Shown here piece by piece: positions 9,358 through 17,295 of a stretch of DNA of 40,756 nucleotides. Position 1 is the stretch's first letter; every line of letters begins with the position of its first letter. A program made the translations under genes and the position numbers. Source of the stretch: an uncultured bacterium (GTDB lineage Bacteria > Cyanobacteriota > Vampirovibrionia > Gastranaerophilales > Gastranaerophilaceae); NCBI GenBank assembly GCA_947169755.1, contig CAMVQX010000001.1, positions 1 through 40,756 on the forward strand. The letters run 5' to 3'. The notes beneath the pieces are model-generated. The model had not been told where the DNA came from. It made no database searches and saw nothing but the letters and a program-made list of their open reading frames with translations.

Positions 9358-9391
9358 CAAATATAAAACTTTTACATGTAAAAATTGTTAA
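9358..9391 (-). promoter_or_regulatory. Promoter TTAACA-N20-TATATTTG
   Basis: Minus strand TTAACA, exactly 20 nt, then TATATTTG. The same two boxes with the same spacing occur at 12533, 15755, 19347, 20017 and 37354. The TAnnTTTG box is the Bacteroidetes -7 element. The upstream TTAACA differs from the usual TTTG -33 box. Abuts the metK stop codon. Confidence 0.8.
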
Positions 9392-10639
9392 TTAAATGTT
9401 AAAGTATTTTTTGATATCGTCAACCATATCCAAGTTCTCCCAAGGATGACCGCTAAAAATTTTTCCAAATACAATTTCTTCCATTCCATCAAAACCGTTC
9501 ACTGTAGTTATATACATTGGACGTTTTAAGTTAAATTTCTTAATTATACCTGCTGGCGTAAGATCCCATAGTGTTTTGATACATTCAACAATTTTGTCTT
9601 GTGAGAATTTTGGATTTTTTGCATTTACACAAATACTTACAGGCTGTGCTATGCCAATACAGTATGCAAGTTGTAAAGTAATTTCATCTGCAATTCCTGC
9701 TGCCACAATATTTTTTGCAATATGACGAGCAGCATAAGCAGCTGAACGGTCAACCTTTGAAGGATCTTTTCCACTGAATGCACCTCCGCCGTGAGGAGCT
9801 CTTCCACCGTAAGTGTCAATTATGATTTTTCTACCAGTAAGACCAGTATCTCCAGCAGGCCCGCCGATTACAAATTTTCCAGTAGGATTTATATAAATAA
9901 TAATATCGTCAAGAGGTCTATTTTCAAGACTTGTATATTTATCTTTTGCATCATTTACAACAGGTATGATTACATGTTCTGTCAAGAAGTCTCTAACCGT
10001 ATCAATATCTACTGTGTCATCGTGTTGAACTGACAATACTATAGTGTGAATTCTTACAGGATTCCAATCTTCGTCATATTCTATCGTTACTTGAGATTTA
10101 GCATCGGGTCTAATCCATTTAGGAAATATACGGTCATCATTGTAGCCTTTTTCTTTTGATACAATGGAGTTTAACAAAATTTCTTCAACTTTGTAAATCA
10201 AACTTTTTGCTATATCAAGTGTAAGAGGAATAAAGTTGTACGTTTCGTTTGTTGCATAACCGAACATTATTCCTTGATCTCCTGCTCCTTGTTCTTTTGT
10301 ACTGGAAGAATCTACTCCCATTGCAATGTCAGGAGACTGTCTGTGTATATGTTGTTCTATACTTACAGTATTTCCACAAAAACCAAGTTCTGGAGAATTG
10401 TAACCAATAGCATTTATAAGTTTACGTACTCCTTCGTCAATTGTTTCTCTTGTTATTGCTGCTTTTGAAGTTACTTCTCCAGCAATTACAACACGATTTT
10501 CGGTTACAAGAGTTTCTACAGCAACTCTTGACTCTGAATCTTTAGCCAAATATAAATCCAAAACTAAATCAGAAATTTGGTCTGCAATTTTATCAGGATG
10601 TCCAAATGATACAAATTCAGATGTAAAAAGTCTATTCAT
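9392..10639 (-). CDS. metK: S-adenosylmethionine synthase
   Basis: 415 residues. Makes S-adenosylmethionine from methionine and ATP. Family marks: SFGHPDKIADQISD at the N-terminus (methionine/ATP loop), GAGDQGIMFGYA near residue 118, TGRKIIIDTYGGRAPHGGGA and FSGKDPSKVDRSAAYAAR (the P-loop-like segment). Length is near the cellular enzyme's. Preceded by a 36-residue gene overlapping its start. In a phage it may feed DNA or RNA methylation, or replace SAM destroyed elsewhere; no methyltransferase is seen in the window. Confidence 0.95.
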   Translation of the reverse strand: MNRLFTSEFVSFGHPDKIADQISDLVLDLYLAKDSESRVAVETLVTENRVVIAGEVTSKAAITRETIDEGVRKLINAIGYNSPELGFCGNTVSIEQHIHRQSPDIAMGVDSSSTKEQGAGDQGIMFGYATNETYNFIPLTLDIAKSLIYKVEEILLNSIVSKEKGYNDDRIFPKWIRPDAKSQVTIEYDEDWNPVRIHTIVLSVQHDDTVDIDTVRDFLTEHVIIPVVNDAKDKYTSLENRPLDDIIIYINPTGKFVIGGPAGDTGLTGRKIIIDTYGGRAPHGGGAFSGKDPSKVDRSAAYAARHIAKNIVAAGIADEITLQLAYCIGIAQPVSICVNAKNPKFSQDKIVECIKTLWDLTPAGIIKKFNLKRPMYITTVNGFDGMEEIVFGKIFSGHPWENLDMVDDIKKYFNI

Positions 10640-10746
10640 TGTTCGTTTTCGTAAAATATTTTTTCAATAACTTCTTTAGGAAGATCTACATTATACTCTT
10701 CCTTTTTCTTAAATAACTTGATGAATTTGAGAATTATTTTTAGCAT
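10636..10746 (-). CDS. Small basic protein (36 aa)
   Basis: ATG at 10746, TGA overlapping the metK ATG (ATGA). Sequence begins MLKIILKFIKLFKKKEE and ends VIEKIFYENEQ, a short amphipathic helix then an acidic end. The exact 4-bp overlap with metK is the best argument that it is translated. It could also simply be a leader cistron. Confidence 0.45.
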   Translation of the reverse strand: MLKIILKFIKLFKKKEEYNVDLPKEVIEKIFYENEQ

Positions 10747-10755
10747 TCAAATAGA

Positions 10756-11505
10756 TTATATTCCTAAGTATTTACATAACTTATTTTGAAAAGTTTGATT
10801 GAATCCTTTAGTAGAACAAGCTATAAATTTTCTTTTATCGTTAGGATTATTCAACAGTTCGTCAAGTTTTTTTCCGCTGTCTTCTGTATTCCATACGCCA
10901 AGCCTAATGCTATCTGCTTGTTCAGAAATTTCAACATTATAATAATTGCAGTATATATTTTCAATAACGTATGAATGAGTATACATATCATACTTGTCAA
11001 AAACGTCTTTTAATTTATCAAAATTAAACAATATTGGAAAATGCGTAGTAAAATTTACTGTTCGTTTACCATCCTTTTTAAGCAAACGAGAAGTTTTTGC
11101 TAAATCATGCTGCCAAGTAAAATTTGGTTTACTTAAATCTCCAATAAAATTTGGTTGCAGATAATAGTATTTTTTTATAAAAGCTTCATCAAAATCATGC
11201 ACAGGATAATAATCATCGCAAACAAACAAAAACTCTTCATACTCGTCGCGATAAATGTCATATGCATGTTTGAATTTGTTTACCATATCAATATGTGGAT
11301 GATATTGGTTTTCAACAGGATCTGCTCTTTTTACAGGCACCCATTCAACAAAATCAAACTTATCTATTATTGGATTTCTGTCACCTATAATAGCAATTTT
11401 GAATGGAAATTTGCAAAACTTTTTCCATCCAGTAAGTGACATTTCTAATTCTCTTCCTTGTTTGCCGCTATCAAAATACGGCATACATATTAAAACTTTG
11501 TCCAT
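10756..11505 (-). CDS. Probable glycosyltransferase-like protein
   Basis: 249 residues. MDKVLICMPYFDSG at the start and FLFVCDDYYPVHDFDEAF near residue 93 (an acidic DD motif after a hydrophobic strand) match the layout of GT-A nucleotide-sugar enzymes. Later FTTHFPILFNFDKL and ENIYCNYYN. Not clearly a member of the paralog set at 2105, 2764 and 5047. Could also be a Stealth-like phosphotransferase; confidence is low on class. Confidence 0.5.
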   Translation of the reverse strand: MDKVLICMPYFDSGKQGRELEMSLTGWKKFCKFPFKIAIIGDRNPIIDKFDFVEWVPVKRADPVENQYHPHIDMVNKFKHAYDIYRDEYEEFLFVCDDYYPVHDFDEAFIKKYYYLQPNFIGDLSKPNFTWQHDLAKTSRLLKKDGKRTVNFTTHFPILFNFDKLKDVFDKYDMYTHSYVIENIYCNYYNVEISEQADSIRLGVWNTEDSGKKLDELLNNPNDKRKFIACSTKGFNQTFQNKLCKYLGI

Positions 11506-11539
11506 AAAATTTTTATTAAGATTATAGACAAAGTTTAAT

Positions 11540-12244
11540 TCAGCCTATTGCTTTTGTTTTGATTATCATACCTTCATTGCGAATGCCTTTAACCATATTG
11601 TCGTCAAGTATATAATAGGTGCGGACGCTGCAACGAATTTTCAAAAAGTCTTCATATGATGTATGATATATTGTATATTCTTCATAATTAGCTTTAGCCC
11701 ATGCTCTTTTGCAAAATTCAGGAAAATCTTTTTTGATTTGAACATCGTTGAGCTTGTATGCGTGGTAAATATTTTGTCCTTTGCATTTGCAAAGCGCAAT
11801 ACTATAACCTACTTGCTTCTTTCTATCAAGAAGTCTTTGAGAACGTTCAGTTAATTTGCAGGCCGCCGATTTTTCCTCTTGGACAAATTTTTGAATATTG
11901 TATCCGTCGGCATTGATGCGTTCGGCTTCCTTTTTGAAAAACCAGCCGTGAAAATCATAACGACCGTATTTGAAGGTCTGCGGACGAGTTTGATACTCGT
12001 ACAAATGTATCATTTCATGGAGAAGAGTTTCCTCGAGATAATGTTCTGACTGGTCGTAGTAAATAGACATTTTCAATACATAGTCGTATGTTTTCCATCT
12101 ACGACGATCGATACTGCAAAGTGCTTGCCCAAACAAATGTTCCGATCTGCTAGTTTTGAATGTTGGAGTTTCTATTTCTCCATTCCAATATTTTTTGTTA
12201 AACTCTTGGAATTTTTTCTGCATCCATTCAACAGTAACAATCAT
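11540..12244 (-). CDS. SprT-like zinc metalloprotease domain protein
   Basis: 234 residues. YLEETLLHEMIHLYEYQ near residue 75 is the HExxH zinc motif, and DFHGWFFKKEAERIN about 25 residues later gives the third ligand region. N-terminal WMQKKFQEFNKKYWNGEI is the typical SprT opening. SprT/Spartan proteins cut DNA-protein crosslinks. The C-terminal half has Cys residues (ALCKCKGQ) but no complete zinc ribbon. Phage copies are common. Confidence 0.8.
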   Translation of the reverse strand: MIVTVEWMQKKFQEFNKKYWNGEIETPTFKTSRSEHLFGQALCSIDRRRWKTYDYVLKMSIYYDQSEHYLEETLLHEMIHLYEYQTRPQTFKYGRYDFHGWFFKKEAERINADGYNIQKFVQEEKSAACKLTERSQRLLDRKKQVGYSIALCKCKGQNIYHAYKLNDVQIKKDFPEFCKRAWAKANYEEYTIYHTSYEDFLKIRCSVRTYYILDDNMVKGIRNEGMIIKTKAIG

Positions 12245-12262
12245 ATTGTGAGTTTTTGTAAG

Positions 12263-12508
12263 TTAAATACCAAAACATTTACCGTGGCATCCGTCAGTAA
12301 AACAAACAGAACAAATACAGAATCCTTTGTGCTCTTTTCTGAAGTTCTCTGCAATATTGCGAGCTTCAAAGCGGTAATTAACAACTGGAAGTTCAAAGAG
12401 CTCCTCTACATCATCTTTGCAGCTTGTGCAAATCATATAACAGCTTTTCCTGAACTCTTCAAACTGCTTCTTGATGATAGCTTTGCGATTTTCCTTTGTG
12501 TTCTTCAT
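12263..12508 (-). CDS. Small Cys-rich, probably zinc-binding protein
   Basis: 81 residues from ATG 12508. The frame extends upstream to 12535 but that start lies inside the promoter at 12533-12566. CTSC in the middle and CICSVCFTDGCHGKC at the end make a likely zinc cluster. The leader has AAAGGAAA about 6 nt before ATG. No family recognised. Confidence 0.6.
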   Translation of the reverse strand: MKNTKENRKAIIKKQFEEFRKSCYMICTSCKDDVEELFELPVVNYRFEARNIAENFRKEHKGFCICSVCFTDGCHGKCFGI

Positions 12509-12532
12509 TGTTGTTTCCTTTTGTTTACAATA

Positions 12533-12566
12533 CAAATATACAAAAAAATCTCAATTTAAATGTTAA
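12533..12566 (-). promoter_or_regulatory. Promoter TTAACA-N20-TATATTTG
   Basis: Same boxes and spacing as the promoter at 9358, 25 nt upstream of the small Cys-rich gene's ATG, followed by TATTG as at 19347 and 37354. Confidence 0.8.
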
Positions 12567-12602
12567 AATTGAGATTTTGATATGTTAAAATTTGTTAAAC
12601 TT

Positions 12603-13352
12603 TTAAATCATTGTAGAAGGATCTAAATCTACAAATTTGTGTTCTTGCTGTTTTTCCTCAACTTTTTGGTTTACAGGTTCAGCTTTTGGTTCAATCTTCG
12701 GTTTTATTGGTTCTGCTTTTGGTTGAATTTTAACTTCTTGTTTTGGTTTTTGTTCAACTTTAACTTGCGGCTTTACTGAAGTTGGAATTCCTTCTTTTTT
12801 AATAATAGGCTTTTCTTCGGTTTTGGATTCGTCAGCAGGATTTCCGGTTTTTATTTCTTCAAGTGGTTCATTTGTTTTTTCAGGAATTGTAGATTTGTTT
12901 TCTGCGAGGCTTTCTGTTTTGTCGTTATAATCTACAAAACATTTAATAAATCCTAACGCCACAATTGGGAGAATTGCTCCAGAGACAATAGCAACGATAC
13001 GTTTTTGAGCAATTTCTTCAAGTTCATCTAAACCGAACAAGTTAATCCATTCTATAAATCCGTCTGTTAGATTTGTATATGAATGAAATACATTACCCAT
13101 CATTTGGAATAACGTAAGTAATGTAAACAATCCGAACGAAAGTGTTCTATTGCTTTTCATAAATACACCTGCGCACAATGAGCACATTGCACCAAGTTCA
13201 AATGCTATAGCCAAACAGATAGACATTGATTGACTATGAGACAAACTGAAAAAATCTATAGAACATATTGCTGATATTGTTGCAACAAGCATATACAACA
13301 ATAGAAACAATACTCCAATAGAGTATTTCAATATTTTTTCTGATCTGTTCAT
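12603..13352 (-). CDS. Membrane protein with Pro/Lys/Glu-rich tail
   Basis: 249 residues with four predicted membrane helices (about 12-32, 42-64, 70-90 and 118-140), then a cytoplasmic or periplasmic tail from about residue 160 made of imperfect repeats such as KPQVKVEQKPKQ and PKAEPIKPKIEPKAEP. Ends VDLDPSTMI. First of three overlapping membrane or envelope genes (12603, 13349, 13948). Function unknown; the tail resembles extended spacer segments. Confidence 0.65.
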   Translation of the reverse strand: MNRSEKILKYSIGVLFLLLYMLVATISAICSIDFFSLSHSQSMSICLAIAFELGAMCSLCAGVFMKSNRTLSFGLFTLLTLFQMMGNVFHSYTNLTDGFIEWINLFGLDELEEIAQKRIVAIVSGAILPIVALGFIKCFVDYNDKTESLAENKSTIPEKTNEPLEEIKTGNPADESKTEEKPIIKKEGIPTSVKPQVKVEQKPKQEVKIQPKAEPIKPKIEPKAEPVNQKVEEKQQEHKFVDLDPSTMI

Positions 13353-13951
13353 ACAATTACTTTATAATAACCTTCTGCATCAATACAAGAAGTGTCTTTA
13401 ACTAATTTTATATTCAATCTTTCTTCTTCTGGTATATCTACCAATTGAAGTTCTGAAAGATTTATAGTATTTACAGCTTTATAATATTTTTTGATTATAT
13501 TTATTTTTTTGTAATAACCATCTTGATATTCATCTTTATCACTGTAAATCTCTGTATAAGGTAAGCCTGCAGCAAGTTCTTTCAATGGATGCTTTTCTCC
13601 ATTGATAATTGCGAAATTTTCTTCTTTTTTGTTTGCAATGCAATAATAACCTTCTCCAGACATTTCCAAAGGATTTCTTATGGTTTTAACATTTTCTCCT
13701 TCTGGTATATCTTTTTCTGCTATTTCGTTTTTGAGAACATCATTGAGCAAAACACGTTTGAATGCTTTATAATATTTGTAAACAGGAGCTTTCAATTCAA
13801 CCAATTTGTTTTCTACTTTATAATTGGTCATAATTTCATCAAGATGCTCTTTCTGTTGTTCAAAATATTTTATAATTTGCAAATTTCTTTTTGCAATTTT
13901 GACATACAGTCTTAATTTGATTGATTGAAATAAAAGTTTAAAAATATTCAT
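13349..13951 (-). CDS. Hypothetical protein with internal duplication
   Basis: 200 residues. Two halves share a pattern: VYKYYKAFKRVLLNDVL...IPEGENV...EGYYCI and IKKYYKAVNTINLSELQLV...IPEEERL...EGYYKVI. So the protein is an internal tandem repeat of about 50 residues separated by a spacer. The N-terminus is hydrophobic/basic (MNIFKLLFQSIKLRLYV). Overlaps both neighbours by ATGA. Confidence 0.6.
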   Translation of the reverse strand: MNIFKLLFQSIKLRLYVKIAKRNLQIIKYFEQQKEHLDEIMTNYKVENKLVELKAPVYKYYKAFKRVLLNDVLKNEIAEKDIPEGENVKTIRNPLEMSGEGYYCIANKKEENFAIINGEKHPLKELAAGLPYTEIYSDKDEYQDGYYKKINIIKKYYKAVNTINLSELQLVDIPEEERLNIKLVKDTSCIDAEGYYKVIV

Positions 13952-14262
13952 TTGTTAGACTCAAGTTTTTCAAGTTCTGCATCAATTGCTATTTCTCTTT
14001 GCAAATCAAACTTCTTTCTGTCTGTTGACTGTATCATTCTTTTTTCTGCTTTCAAGCCTTCAATTTTGAGAGCTTTTTCAAATTCTTTCTGTGTAATTTG
14101 ATTTTGTCTCATTGTATCAATTACAAGTTCGGTCTGTTTGACTTCTTTTGTAAGTCTTTTTACATTGCTGTTTGTAGAACAAGTTCTAAACATAAACAAT
14201 ATAAGACAAATGCAGCAAATTACTACAATGTTTTTGTTAATCCAATCCCATATTTTTTTCAT
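13948..14262 (-). CDS. Small single-pass membrane protein
   Basis: 104 residues. One membrane helix (IVVICCICLILFMF, residues 12-26) with a short charged N-terminus, then a long coiled coil rich in Lys and Glu. The layout (N-terminal anchor plus helical periplasmic domain) is that of i-spanins or Rz-type lysis proteins, but no partner is recognised and the lysis amidase is 10 kb away, so the role is open. Confidence 0.55.
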   Translation of the reverse strand: MKKIWDWINKNIVVICCICLILFMFRTCSTNSNVKRLTKEVKQTELVIDTMRQNQITQKEFEKALKIEGLKAEKRMIQSTDRKKFDLQREIAIDAELEKLESNK

Positions 14263-14265
14263 AGC

Positions 14266-14565
14266 TTAGTGTTGTTTTTTCTTTTCTCCACCAAAATCTT
14301 GTTTTGGTTTTTCTTTTACGATTTCACCGTGAGGTGCTCTAAACATAACATTTGTTGACCACGGATCTTCATCGCATGTACAATGTTCAGCATCTTGTCC
14401 GCAACGAGGACATTTGTCTGCGTGACTGTGTACATATTTTTCTTCTTTTTCTTCAGTATCTTTTTCTATCTGATCCACTTGAGGCGATTTTTTGATAGCA
14501 GCGCCTGCGGGTTCATGCTTCTTTTTCTTTTCCTCTGTAAATTGTTTGTAAGATTTTACAGCCAT
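14266..14565 (-). CDS. Small protein with CxxC pair and targeting-like N-terminus
   Basis: 99 residues. Starts MAVKSYKQFTEEKKKK, resembling the T4 internal-protein capsid-targeting sequence (aromatic, two residues, Phe, acidic). The middle has a KCPRCGQDAEHCTC cluster with four Cys and a His, likely zinc-binding. Highly charged and probably flexible. Sits just after the terminator at 14600, so it needs its own promoter or read-through. Confidence 0.55.
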   Translation of the reverse strand: MAVKSYKQFTEEKKKKHEPAGAAIKKSPQVDQIEKDTEEKEEKYVHSHADKCPRCGQDAEHCTCDEDPWSTNVMFRAPHGEIVKEKPKQDFGGEKKKQH

Positions 14566-14599
14566 TTTTATATTTTAATTTGTTTTATTTATTTACAAC

Positions 14600-14628
14600 A
14601 AAAAAGGTCTCTTTTTGAAGAGACCTAC
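14600..14628 (-). terminator. Intrinsic terminator, leftward
   Basis: Minus strand AGGTCTCTT / AAGAGACCT stem with a short CAAA loop, followed by TTTTTTG. Ends the transcript carrying the sigma factor and the two small membrane genes. Confidence 0.85.
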
Positions 14629-14647
14629 CTTTTTTAGCAATACAACA

Positions 14648-14716
14648 TTACTTCTTAGCTTTGTCGTATGCAACCTTCAGTGCTACACCAGCAACACATC
14701 CTAAAATAAACCACAT
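14648..14716 (-). CDS. Tiny membrane peptide (22 aa)
   Basis: ATG at 14716, TAA at 14648. Sequence begins MWFILGCVAGVALKVAYDK and ends AKK: one hydrophobic helix followed by a basic end, like small phage holin or inhibitor peptides. It overlaps the 3' end of the upstream gene by 16 bp in another frame and ends 20 nt before the terminator. Good composition but very short. Confidence 0.45.
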   Translation of the reverse strand: MWFILGCVAGVALKVAYDKAKK

Positions 14717-15111
14717 AATTGTAAAATTTTAATTAATGAATATATTATACCTGCAACAAGTGCAAGAAATCCAAGTACTTTGTACCACTTAAATGTATCA
14801 TAATCAGGGCAGACAACAAGCAAATAGTTTTCTTTGTCAATTTGTGTAAATTCTGGAGCAACAGCATCTGCAAATCCAAGCCTCAAAAATAAGCTATCAA
14901 ATTGTCTAAGAGCATTCAATACGTACGCTTGCTGTATTTTTTCATGGGAATTTACAACTTCTTCTGGAAGATGTATAACAGTATATAATCTGCCAACCCA
15001 GTCAATTCTAAAACCAGCCTCTTCAACATTAAGACGAGTTTCGGGTTCTTTCAATATTTTGTTTATTGCTCGCCAAGTTTTAATTTGACGAATTAAATTT
15101 CTTAAATACAT
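14701..15111 (-). CDS. Hypothetical protein with C-terminal membrane helix
   Basis: 136 residues. Soluble N-terminal part (NVEEAGFRIDWVGRLYTVIH, then QQAYVLNALRQFDSLFLRLG) and one membrane helix near the C-terminus (VLGFLALVAGIIYSLIKIL). Starts inside the 3' end of the sigma gene (10-bp overlap). Its stop is TAG, one of few in the window. Function unknown. Confidence 0.6.
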   Translation of the reverse strand: MYLRNLIRQIKTWRAINKILKEPETRLNVEEAGFRIDWVGRLYTVIHLPEEVVNSHEKIQQAYVLNALRQFDSLFLRLGFADAVAPEFTQIDKENYLLVVCPDYDTFKWYKVLGFLALVAGIIYSLIKILQLCGLF

Positions 15112-15737
15112 TCTATGTTAAAATTTTTGAAAAGCGGATCGTTGATAAGATTTTTTCTTACTCGTTCTTTTCCGTGATGAATTCTGTTTTTGACTGTGCA
15201 GAGACTGATCCCGGGTTCCACTTTTTTCATTTTTTCAAGAATATCATTGTACTTTGCATTTTCGTATATCCTTGGATAGAGATAATCTTTATAAATTTTT
15301 GGAAGTTTGAGAATTTCCGACTTGATACGTTTCATTTGTTCAGCAAGAATATCCTCTTCTTCAAACAAATCGTCTTCTGTTTTGATTTCTTCAATATCAT
15401 AATCGTCTGCGATATCAAACCCCACAGTTTCATGAAGATGTTCAATAGACGAAAGCCTTGCATTTCTTTTTAACGTAACCAGTGCTTCGTTCTTTGCAAT
15501 GGTATATGCCCAGGTTGTTATTTGGAATTGTTCATCATACTCATCAATACGAGTATAAATCTTTGTCATTGTATTTGTAACAACATCATCAGTCAAGTCT
15601 TCGTCTTTCAAAATACCAAAAACAAATGCACGAAGACCATTGTACATTTTATGATAAAGTTTGTTGTATGCTTTTTCTGATTTTGTTGTTTTAAATTCTA
15701 ATGCTAATTCTTTGTAAGTTTGATTTCTTTCTTTCAT
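15102..15737 (-). CDS. Sigma-70 family RNA polymerase sigma factor
   Basis: 211 residues from ATG 15737. An upstream ATG at 15812 is excluded because the promoter at 15755-15788 lies inside that extension. Region 2 is clear: GILKDEDLTDDVVTNTMTKI then FQITTWAYTIAKNEALV (the -10-reading helix). Region 4 runs from about residue 150 (ILKLPKIYKDYL, SLCTVKNRIHHGKERVRK helix-turn-helix). The size is that of group 4 (ECF) factors. It probably directs host polymerase to a phage promoter class, plausibly the TTAACA-N20-TATATTTG sites, one of which drives this gene. Confidence 0.85.
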   Translation of the reverse strand: MKERNQTYKELALEFKTTKSEKAYNKLYHKMYNGLRAFVFGILKDEDLTDDVVTNTMTKIYTRIDEYDEQFQITTWAYTIAKNEALVTLKRNARLSSIEHLHETVGFDIADDYDIEEIKTEDDLFEEEDILAEQMKRIKSEILKLPKIYKDYLYPRIYENAKYNDILEKMKKVEPGISLCTVKNRIHHGKERVRKNLINDPLFKNFNIECI

Positions 15738-15754
15738 ATATTCAGCCTCTCTAT

Positions 15755-15788
15755 CAAATATATTACTTATTTTAGGTTTGTTTGTTAA
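15755..15788 (-). promoter_or_regulatory. Promoter TTAACA-N20-TATATTTG of the sigma gene
   Basis: TTAACA, 20 nt, TATATTTG on the minus strand, 18 nt upstream of the chosen sigma-factor ATG. It shows the sigma gene is transcribed from the same promoter class it may recognise. Confidence 0.8.
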
Positions 15789-15795
15789 TATACTG

Positions 15796-16356
15796 TTAAT
15801 TTTTATAATCAATTATAGTTTTGATATCGGAAAATTTAACCGGTTTGTATTCCCAGAAATCAGTGCAGACATTTACAACATTGCAGCCTTTAGTCAACGC
15901 GGTATCATTGTTGTAAGTTTCATGACCGTGAAAATGAATTGTTCCAGTGTCTTTTCCTGGCCAAGTTTTGAGAGGATAATGACACAAAACAACGTCAAAC
16001 TGCTTTAACAAAAGAATTGACTCTTGCGATATAAAAACATTTTTCTGTTCGAGTAAAGCATCATCGCAGTTTCCTTTGAAAAATACAATTATTCCGTTAA
16101 GTTTTTTAAGAACATTTTCGCATGTAATAGGATCCCAAGCAAAATTTCCTAAATGAAACACGATATCGTTTTTGCCGACTACAGAATTCCACTTCTTAAT
16201 CAGTTTGTTGTTCATTTCATTTATATCGTTAAAAGGTCTTTTTGCTATTTCCAAAATATTTACTCGGCCAAACCAAGTATCTGAGGTAACAAAAAAGTCG
16301 TTGTATTGTTGAAGAGCATCATTGATGTCTTCAGGTAACAAAATCCCACTTCTCAT
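15796..16356 (-). CDS. Metallophosphoesterase-like protein with degenerate metal site
   Basis: 186 residues, aligned by eye to the intact paralog at 19394. The metal motifs are altered: SDTWFGR for SDLHIGH, HLGNFAW for ILGDIGF, KGNCDD for LGNHDK, and FHGHETY for FYGHVHN. CHYPL is kept. At least four metal ligands are lost, so a phosphatase reaction is unlikely; a binding or regulatory role is more plausible. Lies in the same frame as the gene upstream, separated only by TAG-GCT-GAA. Confidence 0.7.
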   Translation of the reverse strand: MRSGILLPEDINDALQQYNDFFVTSDTWFGRVNILEIAKRPFNDINEMNNKLIKKWNSVVGKNDIVFHLGNFAWDPITCENVLKKLNGIIVFFKGNCDDALLEQKNVFISQESILLLKQFDVVLCHYPLKTWPGKDTGTIHFHGHETYNNDTALTKGCNVVNVCTDFWEYKPVKFSDIKTIIDYKN

Positions 16357-16362
16357 TTCAGC

Positions 16363-16782
16363 CTATTTTTTATTAAGTTTAATTTTAATTTTGTCCATGT
16401 AACTCTTAACTGTTTCAACAGTTTCTTTTAATTCAACTGCTTGCTCATTGAGTTTTTCGTAATTTTCAGCTAATACTTGCTGTTCTTTAGTTATATCAAA
16501 ATTTTGTGATTTGTTTTGACAAACGAGAGAAATAATTAACTCAAAATCTTCGTCGCGTTTTGAAGCATCATCATAATCAATACTTGTCTGCATTCCTCCA
16601 TAACCTTCGGGAGTAAAAAATACAATTTGTGGAGTAATTTCTGTTTCTGCTACTGCTTTAAAAGTTCCAGATACATTTTTTGATTTTACATTGTACCGTT
16701 CTTCGTCATGTTTTTCAATTCTTGTAAATCTGCTTAGATTCAACAGTCCTTGATAATGTTTTAGACGATACATCATAGGCAT
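16363..16782 (-). CDS. Hypothetical protein with C-terminal coiled coil
   Basis: 139 residues. A beta-rich first part (SRFTRIEKHDEERYNV, ITPQIVFFTPEGYGG) and a helical end (QQVLAENYEKLNEQAVELK...VKSYMDKIKIKLNKK). Start taken at MPMMYR; MYR three codons in is possible. Ends with TAG directly in frame with the downstream gene. No family recognised. Confidence 0.55.
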   Translation of the reverse strand: MPMMYRLKHYQGLLNLSRFTRIEKHDEERYNVKSKNVSGTFKAVAETEITPQIVFFTPEGYGGMQTSIDYDDASKRDEDFELIISLVCQNKSQNFDITKEQQVLAENYEKLNEQAVELKETVETVKSYMDKIKIKLNKK

Positions 16783-16797
16783 TCAAAAATTATTTGT

Positions 16798-17295
16798 TTA
16801 TTTATTTTTGAAAGCTTCAATATATTTTTCGTATTTGTTATTTCCGTGCAACTCTTTCGTGTCGTCAAAGAAAAATGCAACTTCTTCTCTGAACATTTTT
16901 TCGTTAAAATATTCAATAGCAGTAATATCGTGTGATTTTATGTAAGAATAAAGTTCTCGTCTTATTAGAGAATTTAAATCAGAAAGTTCAAATTTGTTAA
17001 ATCCGCTACATAAATAGAACCAAATATTTTGATTGCTTTTTGCATATTTTGAACCGTCATAATTTTGCGAACGGTCTTTCGCATCTTTGACAAACAACAT
17101 AAAAAACTGCATGCGATTGTCTCGACATGAGTCTGTAATATAACGAAGATAGTCAGATTTTAATCCGACATAAATTCCGTTATAAATGCAGTGTTTATAT
17201 TCTTCGGGAAGTTTAGATTTAACGGCATCTATCATTTTATAGATGCCGTAGCCTGATTTTTCTTTTTTAGGAGTCTCGTCCATTTTCATAGACAT
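16798..17295 (-). CDS. Hypothetical protein (165 aa)
   Basis: Begins MSMKMDETPKKEKSGYGIYK within the ligase 3' end (29-bp overlap), so it is coupled to the ligase. Contains FYLCSGFNKFELSDLNSLIR and a Phe-rich EVAFFFDDTKE near the end. No domain recognised. Association with DNA ligase suggests, but does not show, a replication or repair role. Confidence 0.55.
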   Translation of the reverse strand: MSMKMDETPKKEKSGYGIYKMIDAVKSKLPEEYKHCIYNGIYVGLKSDYLRYITDSCRDNRMQFFMLFVKDAKDRSQNYDGSKYAKSNQNIWFYLCSGFNKFELSDLNSLIRRELYSYIKSHDITAIEYFNEKMFREEVAFFFDDTKELHGNNKYEKYIEAFKNK

